DNA of 6,245 nucleotides from an uncultured Planctomycetia bacterium (GTDB lineage Bacteria > Planctomycetota > UBA1135 > GCA-002686595): positions 1 through 6,245 of the forward strand of contig CALFYL010000014.1 of assembly GCA_937952135.1 (NCBI GenBank), written 5' to 3'. Below, piece by piece: positions 6,203 through 6,245 of the stretch (positions within the stretch are counted from its first letter, which is position 1; every line of letters starts with the position of its first letter). A model generated the notes under the pieces. It saw only the letters and a list, made by a program, of their open reading frames with translations. It had not been told where the DNA came from and ran no database searches. The position numbers and the translations under genes were made by a program.

Positions 6203-6245
6203 CGAGGAACCGCACCGCGTTGCTCAGGCTCGTCGAGAAGCTCGC
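6192..6245 (-). CDS. C-terminal end of a gene entering from the right, Ig/TIG-like tail
   Basis: On the minus strand the frame entering at 6245 reads ASFSTSLSNAVRFLVNP and stops at TGA 6194-6192. Sixteen of its 17 codons end in G or C. The ending 'SNAVRFLVNP' closely follows the last strand of many Ig-like and IPT/TIG domains (typically 'SNAVxFTVxP'), so it may be the tail of another secreted protein. Its stop overlaps the end of the plus-strand small frame by 11 bases. It runs in the same direction as the GSDH-type gene, with about 270 bases between them. Only 17 residues are visible, so the product cannot be named. Confidence 0.4.
   Translation of the reverse strand, partial: ASFSTSLSNAVRFLVNP

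Overview
The window is GC-rich bacterial DNA with strong G/C preference at third codon positions. It carries two large genes for secreted, multidomain proteins in tail-to-tail orientation, plus edge fragments. The style of both proteins (a parallel beta-helix protein ending in the 'choice-of-anchor Q' type C-terminus, and a LamG + glucose/sorbosone-dehydrogenase + PKD mosaic) is what one meets in high-GC Planctomycetota and similar environmental bacteria. That assignment is inference from protein style only; there is no rRNA, tRNA or marker gene here.

Layout. Positions 1-63 may hold the N-terminus of a gene leaving the window on the minus strand; it faintly resembles the start of ECF-type sigma factors. 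Positions 64-326 are an upstream region with no convincing gene, ending in a Shine-Dalgarno sequence. Positions 327-2396 (+) encode a 689-residue exported right-handed beta-helix protein with polymorphic-outer-membrane-protein-like GGA/FxxN coils. The 132-base gap between the convergent stops (2397-2528) holds a short palindrome just after the plus gene and a longer, nearly perfect inverted repeat that probably terminates both transcripts. Positions 2529-5921 (-) encode a 1130-residue exported protein: LamG-like domain, six-bladed GSDH-type beta-propeller, PKD domain, Ig-like domain, small PEGA-like domain and a C-terminal beta-sandwich. Its start is best placed at the ATG at 5921 rather than the GTG at 5930.

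The right end (5937-6245) is less clear. A minus-strand reading frame that enters from beyond the edge and stops at 6192 ends like an Ig/TIG-type secreted domain. A small plus-strand frame (6005-6202) encodes two hydrophobic stretches, with hints of two compensating frameshifts.

The two main proteins are both built for the cell exterior or periplasm: one looks like a surface or adhesive scaffold, the other like an oxidoreductase or carbohydrate-binding mosaic. Nothing shows that they share a pathway, and they are convergent, so they are not an operon. I see no CRISPR array, RNA gene, insertion sequence or defence-like cassette, and no clear case for a wholly new system. The most useful leads are the domain order and altered active-site region of the GSDH protein, the intergenic inverted repeat, and the frame-switching small gene at the right.
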